This document shows positions 36,905 to 44,128 of a stretch of DNA of 64,000 nucleotides, piece by piece. Within the stretch, counting starts at the first letter, position 1. Each line of letters begins with the position of its first letter. Source of the DNA: Faecalibacillus faecis (lineage in GTDB: Bacteria > Bacillota_I > Bacilli_A > Erysipelotrichales > Coprobacillaceae); NCBI RefSeq assembly GCF_003024675.1, contig NZ_PYLP01000002.1, positions 62,001 through 126,000 of the forward strand, given 5' to 3'. The notes under the pieces were generated by a model. It did not search any database. It was not told the DNA's origin and worked only from the letters and a program-made list of their open reading frames with translations. Both the position numbers and the translations under genes were made by a program.

Positions 36905-37741
36905 TTATACATTGTCAAATTGCTTGCTTAAAGCTAATAGCCTTTGAGGTTGCTCATATGCTATTTCTAAGATGTATTTAAAAGCTAAATCTATTTTATG
37001 TATTAAATCAATATCCATTTTATCTTGGATTGATAAATTACCGTTATTTGTATGAATAGATTCATTTCCTAATTTTTTTATTACTTCAAGAATATTTTTT
37101 GGAATACTATATGCCCATTCAGGAGCGTTTTTATTATCAATATCTTTAAAAAAATTATTTAATTTTTTCCCTAACATACCAGCTTTGTAACCATTAAGGT
37201 GCATCAACCATTCTAAAGCACTTCTATACATTGAGACTGCAGCGCTATATGCACCTATTGCTCTACATTTAAAAGCTTCTGTTAAATAATATTTAATTTC
37301 ATCAGGGGTATTAGGAGTAATTGCACCAGTATAGGTATCATATAAAAAAGCATATTTTAATTTCTGGTTAGCATCTAAATAAATTAAAGTAATTACTTGA
37401 GAATTACATTGTAAACATGTACATTTTAAAATTATTGGAAATTTAGAGACTGCAATTGACTTTTTTTCTTTTGTTGAATTTAAATTGTTTGGATAAATAG
37501 TTCCATGAGGTGCTCCCATTGAGTATCTATAAGGGTTTCTGTCGTCATCAAAATGTTTTAATTCAATTTCCATCCTTCTTTCATCACCACAATGGGGACA
37601 AAATGCAATTATTTGATCTTTGTAACTTCTAAATATTTCCCAAAAAAAATCATATAATTCTTCACGAGAATTTATCTTTTCAATTTCTTCTAACTTGTGA
37701 ATTTTGTAATTTGGATCACTAAATGTAAATTGAGTTTTCAT
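36905..37741 (-). CDS. Zinc-ribbon plus DUF4145 protein
   Basis: 278 residues. An N-terminal region with two Cys pairs (CPHC at 48-51 and CTCLQC at 107-112) should bind zinc. The C-terminal DUF4145 helical domain shows AFKCRAIGAYSAAVSMYRSALEW-type sequence and LGNESIHTN, the family's GN..H pattern. DUF4145 is found alone and in restriction enzymes and defence loci; its activity is not established. SD TAGGAGGTG. First gene of a two-gene - strand unit with the SLATT gene. Confidence 0.72.
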   Translation of the reverse strand: MKTQFTFSDPNYKIHKLEEIEKINSREELYDFFWEIFRSYKDQIIAFCPHCGDERRMEIELKHFDDDRNPYRYSMGAPHGTIYPNNLNSTKEKKSIAVSKFPIILKCTCLQCNSQVITLIYLDANQKLKYAFLYDTYTGAITPNTPDEIKYYLTEAFKCRAIGAYSAAVSMYRSALEWLMHLNGYKAGMLGKKLNNFFKDIDNKNAPEWAYSIPKNILEVIKKLGNESIHTNNGNLSIQDKMDIDLIHKIDLAFKYILEIAYEQPQRLLALSKQFDNV

Positions 37742-37841
37742 TAAAACACCTCCTAGTTAATACATTAAATAATATCGTTTTGAAAAGTATAAATTTGCAA
37801 GTTTTTTATTAAAATAAGTGCATATTTATATAATTTTAATC

Positions 37842-38501
37842 TTAATAATTGTTACCTAACATTTCATTAGGGTTAAAGCTTACTTCTACCACTTTACCAA
37901 TTATTTCAGCATGATTATTGTCAAAGTCATCTTTCTTTAATATAAGTGGTTTATTGGTTGGATCAGTAGATAATGGCTGTAATATAACTGTATCATCATC
38001 AAAAATAACTTGCTTAACAGTTGCTTCATTACCGTTTACTCTTACTACAGCAATTTGATTATTTTCTACAATAACTTTTTTTACGAGGACGAGTGAACCT
38101 TCAATAATACCGATAGCATTCATGCTATTTCCTGTCACACGAAGCCAAAAACATTCAGCACCTTTAGCTTTACTTTTATCAACAGGTTTATAGCCCTCGA
38201 TATTTTCATCACAATATAAATTATATCCTGCTTTTACAACACCAAGAATTGGTTTAAGAACTTGTTCACTGTTTATTTCATATGTTTCTGTGTTTGAAAA
38301 AACAGGTAAAGTATCTAAAAGTTCATCCAGTTTAACATTAAAAATCTCTGCCATTCTTTTTAAATCCATAGAAGATGGGTCACGTTCTTCTTTTTCCCAT
38401 AAAGCTATTAATGTTTTAGACTTGTTTAATTGGTCTGCAAGCCTTTGCTGTGTTAAATTATTTAATTTTCTAAGTCGTTTGATATTTTCTCCTAAAGGCA
38501 T
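37842..38501 (-). CDS. CI-type phage repressor (XRE + S24 peptidase)
   Basis: Maintains lysogeny by binding operators and self-cleaves on RecA activation. 219 residues from the ATG 7 nt after AAAGGAGG (longer in-frame upstream sequence is the operator region). XRE helix-turn-helix at about 8-60 (LTQQRLADQLNKSKTLIALWE); LexA-like domain with Ala91-Gly92 cleavage site, nucleophile Ser126 (GNSMNAI) and Lys163. Divergent from the early genes; operators lie in between. Confidence 0.94.
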   Translation of the reverse strand: MPLGENIKRLRKLNNLTQQRLADQLNKSKTLIALWEKEERDPSSMDLKRMAEIFNVKLDELLDTLPVFSNTETYEINSEQVLKPILGVVKAGYNLYCDENIEGYKPVDKSKAKGAECFWLRVTGNSMNAIGIIEGSLVLVKKVIVENNQIAVVRVNGNEATVKQVIFDDDTVILQPLSTDPTNKPLILKKDDFDNNHAEIIGKVVEVSFNPNEMLGNNY

Positions 38502-38517
38502 AGTCAAAACCTCCTTT

Positions 38518-38534
38518 GTTAACTTAATGTTAAC
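38518..38534. promoter_or_regulatory. Operator-like site at the repressor start
   Basis: GTTAACTTAATGTTAAC, two hexamers with 5-bp spacing, overlapping the repressor's own leader/SD region; suggests autoregulation. Confidence 0.5.
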
Positions 38535-38584
38535 ATCACATTGAAAGGAATTTAAGTGAAAGTAACTAAAAGTAAACAAAATTA

Positions 38585-38613
38585 TTGACAATTACATTAC
38601 TATAAGTTACTAT
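38585..38613 (+). promoter_or_regulatory. Rightward early promoter (PR)
   Basis: TTGACA, 17 bp, TACTAT, driving the Cro-like gene at 38664. The spacer and -10 lie inside the large palindrome at 38592. Confidence 0.7.
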
Positions 38614-38623
38614 AGTAATGTAA
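38592..38623. promoter_or_regulatory. 32-bp palindromic operator over PR
   Basis: Two perfect 13-bp arms (TTACATTACTATA and its complement) around a 6-bp centre. It contains the smaller palindrome TTACTATAGTAA. It covers the -10 of PR, so bound repressor would block early transcription. Confidence 0.7.
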
Positions 38624-38628
38624 AAGAT

Positions 38629-38645
38629 GTTTACAAATAGTAATC
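38629..38645. promoter_or_regulatory. Operator-like site downstream of PR
   Basis: GTTTACAAATAGTAATC, one mismatch from the perfect palindrome at 38884. Confidence 0.5.
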
Positions 38646-38663
38646 TTACAAGGGGGTGGTGAT

Positions 38664-38876
38664 ATGAATAAAGTAAAAGGATATAGAAATATGCTTAATG
38701 AAACTCAACTTGATTGGGCTAAATTACTGAATATTTCTAGAACATCGTTCAATAAGAAAGAAAGTGGGCAAGTACCATTTAATGATCGTGAGAAAAAGAA
38801 AATAAAGTCTCACATCAATAATGCTTTACAGAAACAAAATGAAAAGCTGGTAACTATTGATGAGTTATTTTTTTAA
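38664..38876 (+). CDS. Cro-like small regulator
   Basis: 70 residues with a Cro/CI-type helix-turn-helix (NETQLDWAKLLNISRTSFNKKE). First gene of the rightward transcript, divergent from CI, so a Cro or early activator role is expected. SD AGGGGGTGGTG close to the ATG. Confidence 0.75.
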   Translation: MNKVKGYRNMLNETQLDWAKLLNISRTSFNKKESGQVPFNDREKKKIKSHINNALQKQNEKLVTIDELFF

Positions 38877-38883
38877 TCAAAAT

Positions 38884-38900
38884 GTTTACATATAGTAAAC
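38884..38900. promoter_or_regulatory. Perfect palindromic operator GTTTAC-N5-GTAAAC
   Basis: GTTTACATATAGTAAAC, between the Cro-like gene and the next early gene, about 240 bp from the main operator cluster. Confidence 0.6.
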
Positions 38901-38937
38901 GATAAGAGGCTTTATGTTTAAAAAAGGAGAAGTAGCG

Positions 38938-39096
38938 ATGAATGGCTTAAATCAGCAAGAAATTATAGAACTATTAAAACTTTTACAAAGAATGAATCTA
39001 AAACAATTAAAAAAATTAAAAGAAATCATTGTTGAAGTAGAAAATGGAACAAAAAGACTAGAAAGTCTCATAAATGATTTCAATAAGTTGGCATAA
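38938..39096 (+). CDS. Small helical early protein
   Basis: 52 residues, Leu- and Lys-rich predicted coiled coil (EIIELLKLLQRMNLKQLKKLKE). I chose ATG 38938 because AAAAAGGAG lies 10 nt upstream; an ATG 24 nt earlier precedes the SD. No recognised family. Confidence 0.6.
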   Translation: MNGLNQQEIIELLKLLQRMNLKQLKKLKEIIVEVENGTKRLESLINDFNKLA

Positions 39097-39113
39097 GAAA
39101 GGAGCAAAGAAAA

Positions 39114-39269
39114 ATGGAAAATGTTGAACAAAGATATCCAATTACCATGGCTGTTTTAAGAAATTGTATGGATAGAATAGCAAACTGGAAAAACGTAACC
39201 CCACAAGCAAAAACAAGAAAGCAATCGGAAATTGCGGTTGTTATTGTTGCTTTATCAAACACGTTATAG
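39114..39269 (+). CDS. Small early protein, unknown
   Basis: 51 residues (MENVEQRYPITMAVLRNCMD...), one Cys, good SD GAAAGGAGC. It sits 17 bp after the previous small gene and 15 bp before an XRE gene, so it is part of the early operon. No family recognised. Confidence 0.55.
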   Translation: MENVEQRYPITMAVLRNCMDRIANWKNVTPQAKTRKQSEIAVVIVALSNTL

Positions 39270-39284
39270 AAAGGATAAATCTAA

Positions 39285-39476
39285 ATGGACAAATTAAGGA
39301 AATTCAGGGAGAGCTTGCATATGTCTCAAAAGAACATGGCTAAGAGAATAGGCGTTTCTCCATCGTACTACTACAAAGTGGAAAGTGGTTATCAAAATCC
39401 CAGTTATGAATTTCTAGCAAAATTTAAGAGAAGTTTTCCAAATGAGAGTGTTGATCAAATATTTTTCAGTAAATAA
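39285..39476 (+). CDS. XRE-family small transcriptional regulator
   Basis: 63 residues, almost entirely a helix-turn-helix (SLHMSQKNMAKRIGVSPSYYYKVESG). Of the type often annotated as phage Cro/helix-turn-helix protein. The stop codon abuts a - strand terminator, implying converging transcription. Confidence 0.78.
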   Translation: MDKLRKFRESLHMSQKNMAKRIGVSPSYYYKVESGYQNPSYEFLAKFKRSFPNESVDQIFFSK

Positions 39477-39818
39477 AAAAGCCATTAGTAGTGTTGGTAC
39501 TAACGGCTGCACGATTTGTTTACTTCTTTGATATCCAACACTTATCAAGTCTCAAACTTAAAGCAGTATGCATCTGCTTTGTTACCCTACAATGAGACAA
39601 ATAGAATTTACCTTAAAGCTACAGTTTATAAAATAGCCGTTTTTCTTGAAAACGTACTAGTCGTTTATATAAATAAATTGGCTGTCACTAGTACAAACAA
39701 GCATCACCTGCTAGCACATGAATGTGTAAATTTTATTTTAGAAGAATAGGGGAGTTTAAAGCCGCTTTTAACATGCGACCACCTCCTAACTAGATATTAA
39801 CTTTCGATATCGTAGTGT
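39474..39818 (-). ncRNA. Candidate - strand RNA opposing the early operon
   Basis: Covers the 390-bp gap 39477-39866, which has no convincing + strand gene. - strand terminator: AGCCGTTAGTA/TACTAATGGCT, fully paired with one G-U, then six T (39474-39508). - strand promoter: TTTCAA-17-TAAAAT with TGA before the -10 (39825-39853). Expected length about 345 nt. It carries a strong SD and a 13-codon frame near its 5' end. Both signals favour the - strand; on the + strand the hairpin has an A-C mismatch and no T-tract. Confidence 0.5.
39733..39774 (-). CDS. Tiny leader peptide frame, 13 residues
   Basis: ATG 6 nt after AGGAGGT on the - strand encodes MLKAALNSPILLK. It lies near the 5' end of the proposed - strand RNA. 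The SD is near-perfect, but the peptide is very short; it could be a leader peptide or a chance match. Confidence 0.3.
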   Translation of the reverse strand: MLKAALNSPILLK

Positions 39819-39866
39819 AACAATATTTTATCACAATTTGGAAATTTTTGAAAGGAGGAAACACAC

Positions 39867-40106
39867 ATGGAAGTCAGACCAACAAAGATGCTCACTGAAA
39901 AAGAATTACGTGAAGATCTAGGAATTTCAAGAGACCAGTTACTTAACTTTATTGACCTTGAAATATTTCATCCTATCAGATTAGGGCGTGGTAGAAAGTT
40001 CAGTCAACAAGAAATCTTGGAATTTCAAAGAAAGTATGCAGGTCTTGACGTAAGCAATTATCACAAGGCAAAAAAAGCTAAAGAATATGTAGATAGTTTA
40101 GCTTAA
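39867..40106 (+). CDS. Excisionase/MerR-like DNA-binding protein
   Basis: 79 residues with a winged-helix/MerR-type motif: MLTEKELREDLGISRDQLLNFIDLEIFHPIRLGRGRKFSQQEILEFQRKY-type arrangement, in which ligand-free helix-turn-helix is followed by an Arg-Gly wing. Resembles phage excisionases and helix-turn-helix-17 proteins. SD GAAAGGAGG. An Xis role is likely but unproven. Confidence 0.7.
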   Translation: MEVRPTKMLTEKELREDLGISRDQLLNFIDLEIFHPIRLGRGRKFSQQEILEFQRKYAGLDVSNYHKAKKAKEYVDSLA

Positions 40107-40123
40107 AACAATTAAATAAATTA

Positions 40124-40262
40124 CTAGTCATCAAAGGGCCAATCTCAACTCCTTTTATAAATAAAAAATTCTTTAGTTTTAACGGTTGGTACTTAAAGTC
40201 ATAGACATTAATTGTGAAATATTTCATTTTAAACACAAGAGGTTGGTCCTTTGATGGCTGGT
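40124..40262 (+). ncRNA. Long-stem structured RNA element
   Basis: 40124-40146 pairs with 40240-40262 in 23 consecutive base pairs without a bulge; four pairs are G-U on the + strand RNA and would be A-C mismatches on the - strand RNA. The arms enclose about 93 nt that include GAAATATTTC. It lies between the excisionase-like gene and a degraded small gene, ending 20 nt before its ATG. No frame uses it convincingly. Consistent with an RNA processed or acting in cis in the early transcript. Confidence 0.5.
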
Positions 40263-40282
40263 AATGGAAAGGAAAAATAGTA

Positions 40283-40566
40283 TGGATAGAGAAAATCAAA
40301 TAGGTATTATCAAGTTCAAAATCAAAAATGAAAAAGAGTATTTAAAAAAGCTTGTTAAACGTAAAGAAAAAGCTACAGAAGAATTTAAAAATTGTTCACC
40401 AAATGAAGCTAATTAAAAAATGTGTGAATTCGATATGGAATGTTCACATGTTTCTGATCAATACATCAGAGTGAAAGCAATTATTGAAGTTGCTTGTGCG
40501 TTGGATTTGATTTCAAGCATTGAATTTGAAGAGCTGTCAAGTGAAGTACGTAATTTAGTTCTTTAG
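40283..40566 (+). pseudogene. Degraded small early gene (frameshift and in-frame stop)
   Basis: An ATG after AAAGGAAA opens MDRENQIGIIKFK, but this frame stops after 20 codons. A +1 frame then continues with a highly charged helix (NEKEYLKKLVKRKEKATEEFKN), hits TAA at 40414, and the same frame goes on for 48 codons from ATG 40420 (MCEFDMECSHVSDQYIRVKA...VRNLVL) to TAG. One base lost near 40318 plus one nonsense change would restore a protein of about 94 residues. Alternatively 40420-40566 is a separate small gene, though it lacks an SD. Confidence 0.45.
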
Positions 40567-40582
40567 AAAAGGAGCAATTGCT

Positions 40583-40693
40583 ATGGAAAGATTATCAGGA
40601 AGAGGTCTTGCAACAGTAATAGGTCTTGCACTAATACTTGCAAAGCTATGTGCGATTGGAGTTACAAGTTTTATCGATGCATTTATCAAATGA
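40583..40693 (+). CDS. Small membrane peptide
   Basis: 36 residues with SD AAAAGGAGC and one hydrophobic helix (TVIGLALILAKLCAIGVTSF). Too small to assign; similar one-helix peptides are common in phage early regions. Confidence 0.5.
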   Translation: MERLSGRGLATVIGLALILAKLCAIGVTSFIDAFIK

Positions 40694-40748
40694 AAAAATC
40701 AGCACTTATCAAAGCACTGATTTAATCAAATAAAAACCAAAATAACCA
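40691..40748 (-). ncRNA. Possible short - strand RNA
   Basis: A - strand hairpin AAATCAGTGCTT/AAGTGCTGATTT, fully paired with two G-U pairs and followed by six T, lies about 50 bp downstream of TTGCAT-17-TATAAT on the same strand (40756-40784). On the + strand the stem has two A-C mismatches and no T-tract. AT-rich DNA makes chance promoters likely. Confidence 0.3.
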
Positions 40749-40783
40749 AATAAATTATAAAAAATAAAAGGAGAAAATGCAAT

Positions 40784-41311
40784 ATGAAGCTAACTAAAAA
40801 GGCATATTTCTTAATTGGAATATTGCTCTTTGGATGCTTTGCAGGTCCTGTTTGCTATTACGAAAGTAAATTGGATCAATGTAATGAAGCTATCAAGGAG
40901 CAACAGGAACAGATGGCGTTGTTAAAGGATTATTACAATGAATCGGTATCTCAAAAAGAGAAGTATCAGGAGCTTTATACAAGTGCTCAAAAAGATAATG
41001 AGTATCTGATAAAGCAAGTGGAAGAACTTCAAAAATGAAGAGTTCTCGGCCAGTTCGTTATCACTTATTACTGGCCCGGAGAAGATCGATACGGTCGTTT
41101 GACCTCAACAGGTGTTATTGCTGAAGAAGGAAAAACAATTGCAGTAGATCCTTCAGTTATCCCTTATGGCTCCGTAGTCCTAATCAACGGTAATGAATAT
41201 ATCGCCGAAGATTGTGGAGGTGCCATAAAGGGCAATAAGATAGACATTTTTGTTGAAAGTCCAAAGCAACAGAAATATCAAGTAGAAGTCTATATAAAAA
41301 GAGAGGAATAG
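40784..41311 (+). pseudogene. 3D-domain cell-wall protein interrupted by in-frame TGA
   Basis: The first part (84 codons) has an N-terminal membrane helix (FLIGILLFGCFAGPVCYY) and a coiled coil, stopping at TGA 41036. The same frame continues directly with VLGQFVITYYWPGEDRYGRLTSTGVIAEEGKTIAVD, then YIAEDCGGAIKGNKIDIFVES, a 3D (Asp-Asp-Asp) domain of wall-acting enzymes such as YocH. Together about 175 residues, a normal membrane-anchored 3D protein. No SD or start serves the second half. One base change (TGG to TGA) would explain it. Confidence 0.65.
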
Positions 41312-41313
41312 TT

Positions 41314-41694
41314 ATGGATAAAAAATTATTAGAAGACATCATCCAAGCCGCAAAAGCTGCAGGTGCAGATGTCAAGGTTGTTCAAATTGGTTCAACTGAA
41401 AAGGAAACAGGAACATATGAAAGACCAGCAGTACCATTACTTAAATTAGAATTAAGCATCAAGAAAGATGGAGATGCGCTTTCGGTATTAGCTGATGCTG
41501 ATTGGAACATTTTAGGAAGTCTTTTCTTAGAAATGGCTCCAATTGATATTGATGTTGATAAAGTCAAAGAAATGTTTGTACCGGCTAAAAATGCTTTCAT
41601 GCATTGCAGTAATGAATTGGATAACTACATCCAAGAACAATTTAAAGGAGCATTAGAAGATGAAGAAGAAAGAATTAGAAGAGAAAGTTGCTGA
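41314..41694 (+). CDS. Phage early protein, unknown
   Basis: 126 residues. Alpha/beta-like N terminus (LLEDIIQAAKAAGADVKVVQIG), then a mixed domain (KLELSIKKDGDALSVLADADWNILGSLFLEM) and an acidic C-terminal helix. No family recognised. SD AGAGAGGAA. Overlaps the next gene by 35 bp. Confidence 0.7.
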   Translation: MDKKLLEDIIQAAKAAGADVKVVQIGSTEKETGTYERPAVPLLKLELSIKKDGDALSVLADADWNILGSLFLEMAPIDIDVDKVKEMFVPAKNAFMHCSNELDNYIQEQFKGALEDEEERIRRESC

Positions 41695-41827
41695 TTTAGA
41701 AACAAACATCATGTGTTTAAGCTGTAAGGATTTGCTAACTAATGAAGAACATATGGAACTCAATTCAATGGAGCAAAAACTTACCAAATATCAAAAGGAT
41801 CTAGAAGATGGAAACTACGAACTATGA
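41660..41827 (+). CDS. Small coiled-coil protein
   Basis: 55 residues, charged coiled coil with a CxxC (IMCLSCKDLL). SD AAAGGAG inside the upstream gene; overlaps the exonuclease gene by 20 bp, so it is translationally coupled on both sides. Confidence 0.6.
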   Translation: MKKKELEEKVADLETNIMCLSCKDLLTNEEHMELNSMEQKLTKYQKDLEDGNYEL

Positions 41828-42521
41828 GAAGTTCTTTCCTAATTGCAATATTGATTATGTCAAGAATGAAGAACATTGGCATCGATTAAGAGGCCAAGGA
41901 ATTGGCGGTTCTGATGCAGGAATTGTGATGAACGTAAGTAATTACAAGACTCCCTATGAACTTTGGGAAGAAAAAACAGGTCGTAAAAAGCCTGTATTTC
42001 AAACAAGTGAAGCAATTGAAAAAGGGAATGCATTGGAACCAGTTCTCATTGAATTGTTCGGTGTGCTCTATAAAAATAAGTTCGAACTAGTTGATACAAA
42101 GGATATCAGTTTATCAAACAAGAAATATCCATTTTTAAGAGCAAATCTTGATGGGTCAATGATTGAGATTGCAACTAAAGAAAAATGGGGATTGGAAATC
42201 AAATCAACCACTATTCAAAATAGTGCAATGCTCAAAGAATGGACTAATGATCATATTCCAATTACTTATTACTTTCAAGTCCTGCATTACATGATAACCA
42301 CAGGATTAAGACATTTTGTCTTATATGCAATTTTAGATATCCCTTGGGCTAACAATGGCGCAGGGAAGCAAGAAACAAGAGTTGTTTATCTTCACTATGA
42401 TGATTTGGTGCTAGATGCAAAATATCTATTTAAAACGGAGTTGTGGTACTGGAACTTAATCGAAACACAAACACCACCACCGTTTTTAGAAAATAGAAAC
42501 AAAGAATTAAAAACAATTTAA
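41808..42521 (+). CDS. YqaJ/LambdaExo-type phage exonuclease
   Basis: 237 residues. YqaJ viral recombinase domain: WHRLRGQGIGGSDAGIVMN, KGNALEPVLIELF, LRANLDGSMIE and WGLEIKST match the PD-(D/E)xK core (Glu, Asp, ExK). It resects DNA 5'-3' to give the 3' tails annealed by RecT, encoded three genes downstream. Two-component phage recombination module. Confidence 0.88.
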   Translation: METTNYEKFFPNCNIDYVKNEEHWHRLRGQGIGGSDAGIVMNVSNYKTPYELWEEKTGRKKPVFQTSEAIEKGNALEPVLIELFGVLYKNKFELVDTKDISLSNKKYPFLRANLDGSMIEIATKEKWGLEIKSTTIQNSAMLKEWTNDHIPITYYFQVLHYMITTGLRHFVLYAILDIPWANNGAGKQETRVVYLHYDDLVLDAKYLFKTELWYWNLIETQTPPPFLENRNKELKTI

Positions 42522-42542
42522 AGATTATCAGGAGGAAAAGAA

Positions 42543-43988
42543 ATGAACGAATTACAACAAGGATTGCTCAATGAATTTGTAGCAGTCAGTATTTCAACCA
42601 AAGAAGATTTTGATAAGGTAATCAACTTCTTATCAATCAATAACTGTTTTCTTTCAAATGGGGAACCGGTTATCAAATTACCTTATCCAGGAAACCAACC
42701 AATTACAATCTTAATGCAAAACAAGATTGTTTATTGGCAAACAGCATCACAAACAATTGATCCAAGATACAAAGTAGTCAATACGATTGAATTCTTTAGA
42801 CCAGCGGATGAAGAAAAAGTTATTGAAGCAAAAGCTGAAATCATTGATGAACAAGTAAACATTGATGAAAAGCATCTTTCATTGGAAGTTCAAAAACGTC
42901 CTGCAAATGAAGCAATCGTTTCAAATATTGATGACATTGTCAAACTGATTCCAGCAATTGAAGCTAAAAAGGGTGTAGTTGTTGATGAAAGCAACTATAA
43001 GGACTTTGTTAAAAAAGGAGAAGGAATGGTTCCATTATATCGTTCGTATGCTAAAAAATTAGATGCTGAAAGAAAAGCATTAGAAAAGGCATATAAAGAG
43101 CCTTTAGAAGAGTTTAAGAAAAAAGTAGGTTCAGTCGTTAATGCACTAAATGAAACTGCAGATATGGTCGCTGAAAATGTAGATGTGTATGTAAAGAAAC
43201 AAAAAGACGCTCTAAAAAAAGAGTATCAAACAGCAATCGACCAATTAAAAAAAGCATTGGTTTCAAAAGGAATGCTTTCTCAAGAATATGCTGATCTATT
43301 CGTTTTTGATGAAAAATGGCTAAACACTTCAACATCTAAAAAGAAATTCAAAGAACAGGTAGAAGCACAGTTCAATGATTTAATGGAAAAAGAAAAGAAC
43401 TACAAATTGAATCTAGAAATGGTCGAAAAAACAATCACAAATGCATGTCATATTGCAAACGTTGATGAAAAACTCATTTCAAGAAAAAAATTTCAATCAC
43501 TTTTAAAAACTGAAGGACTTCCTAAAGTGACTGAAATGATTACTGATGAAGTAGACATTATCAAAAAACAATCTCAGGCGTTAGCTAAACAAAAAGAAGA
43601 ATTTGAGAAGAAACAAAAAGAAGTGGAGCTTCAACATCAAAAGGAATTGGAACAAGCAAGAAAACAAGCTATTCACTCAGCTGATGAAGCAACTCAACCA
43701 AAATACACACCAGTTAAACGTGGAGATGAAACAATTGCAAATGTAAATGATAAATATGTCGTTACTGAAATCAAACAAACGCCTCCAAAATTTGAAGGTC
43801 AAAAATGGAAAAGAACATTTGAATTTGAAGGTGATTTAGCAGCGCTTCAAATGTTAAATCGTTACATGGATGTAATTAAGAGCATCAATCCAACATTCAG
43901 CTTTGGAGAAGTGAAACTAACTGAAAAAGAATTAAGTGATCCTCAAACAGGAGTGATCAATAAATATAACGTAAAGGAAGTAAACTAA
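42543..43988 (+). CDS. DUF1351 phage recombination-associated protein
   Basis: 481 residues. A short N-terminal domain (about 1-100) is followed by DUF1351 (about 108-340): NEAIVSNIDDIVKLIPAIEAKKGVVVDE, long coiled coils and EKLISRKKFQSLLKTEGL; a Lys/Glu-rich coiled coil and a small C-terminal alpha/beta domain complete it. DUF1351 genes habitually lie between exonuclease and RecT genes; activity unknown. The stop overlaps the next ATG. Confidence 0.78.
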   Translation: MNELQQGLLNEFVAVSISTKEDFDKVINFLSINNCFLSNGEPVIKLPYPGNQPITILMQNKIVYWQTASQTIDPRYKVVNTIEFFRPADEEKVIEAKAEIIDEQVNIDEKHLSLEVQKRPANEAIVSNIDDIVKLIPAIEAKKGVVVDESNYKDFVKKGEGMVPLYRSYAKKLDAERKALEKAYKEPLEEFKKKVGSVVNALNETADMVAENVDVYVKKQKDALKKEYQTAIDQLKKALVSKGMLSQEYADLFVFDEKWLNTSTSKKKFKEQVEAQFNDLMEKEKNYKLNLEMVEKTITNACHIANVDEKLISRKKFQSLLKTEGLPKVTEMITDEVDIIKKQSQALAKQKEEFEKKQKEVELQHQKELEQARKQAIHSADEATQPKYTPVKRGDETIANVNDKYVVTEIKQTPPKFEGQKWKRTFEFEGDLAALQMLNRYMDVIKSINPTFSFGEVKLTEKELSDPQTGVINKYNVKEVN

Positions 43989-44128
43989 TGAACAGCGTAA
44001 AAGAAGTGGCTGAATTAAATAGTTTGAAGGAAATAGCAATTAGAATCCAAAGCGGAAAATGGATAATTCTAAATGTATATTTCCCTCAACCAGATAATCC
44101 AGTAATCGTTATGGGGAGAATAGCTTAA
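43988..44128 (+). CDS. Tiny phage protein (paralogue of the 44125 gene)
   Basis: 46 residues, ATG overlapping the DUF1351 stop (CTAATG). Pattern SLKEIAIRIQSGKWIILNVY...VIVMGRIA. The same pattern appears in the convergent gene at 44125. Function unknown. Confidence 0.6.
   Translation: MNSVKEVAELNSLKEIAIRIQSGKWIILNVYFPQPDNPVIVMGRIA

Noticed and set aside
39516-39749. 77-codon + strand frame in the gap after the XRE gene
   Set aside because: TTG start, no SD, no recognisable domain, and it is antisense to a better supported - strand RNA with promoter and terminator.
40078-40299. 73-codon - strand frame
   Set aside because: It spans the long-stem inverted repeat and the end of the excisionase-like gene; no SD. 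Better explained by the structured + strand RNA.
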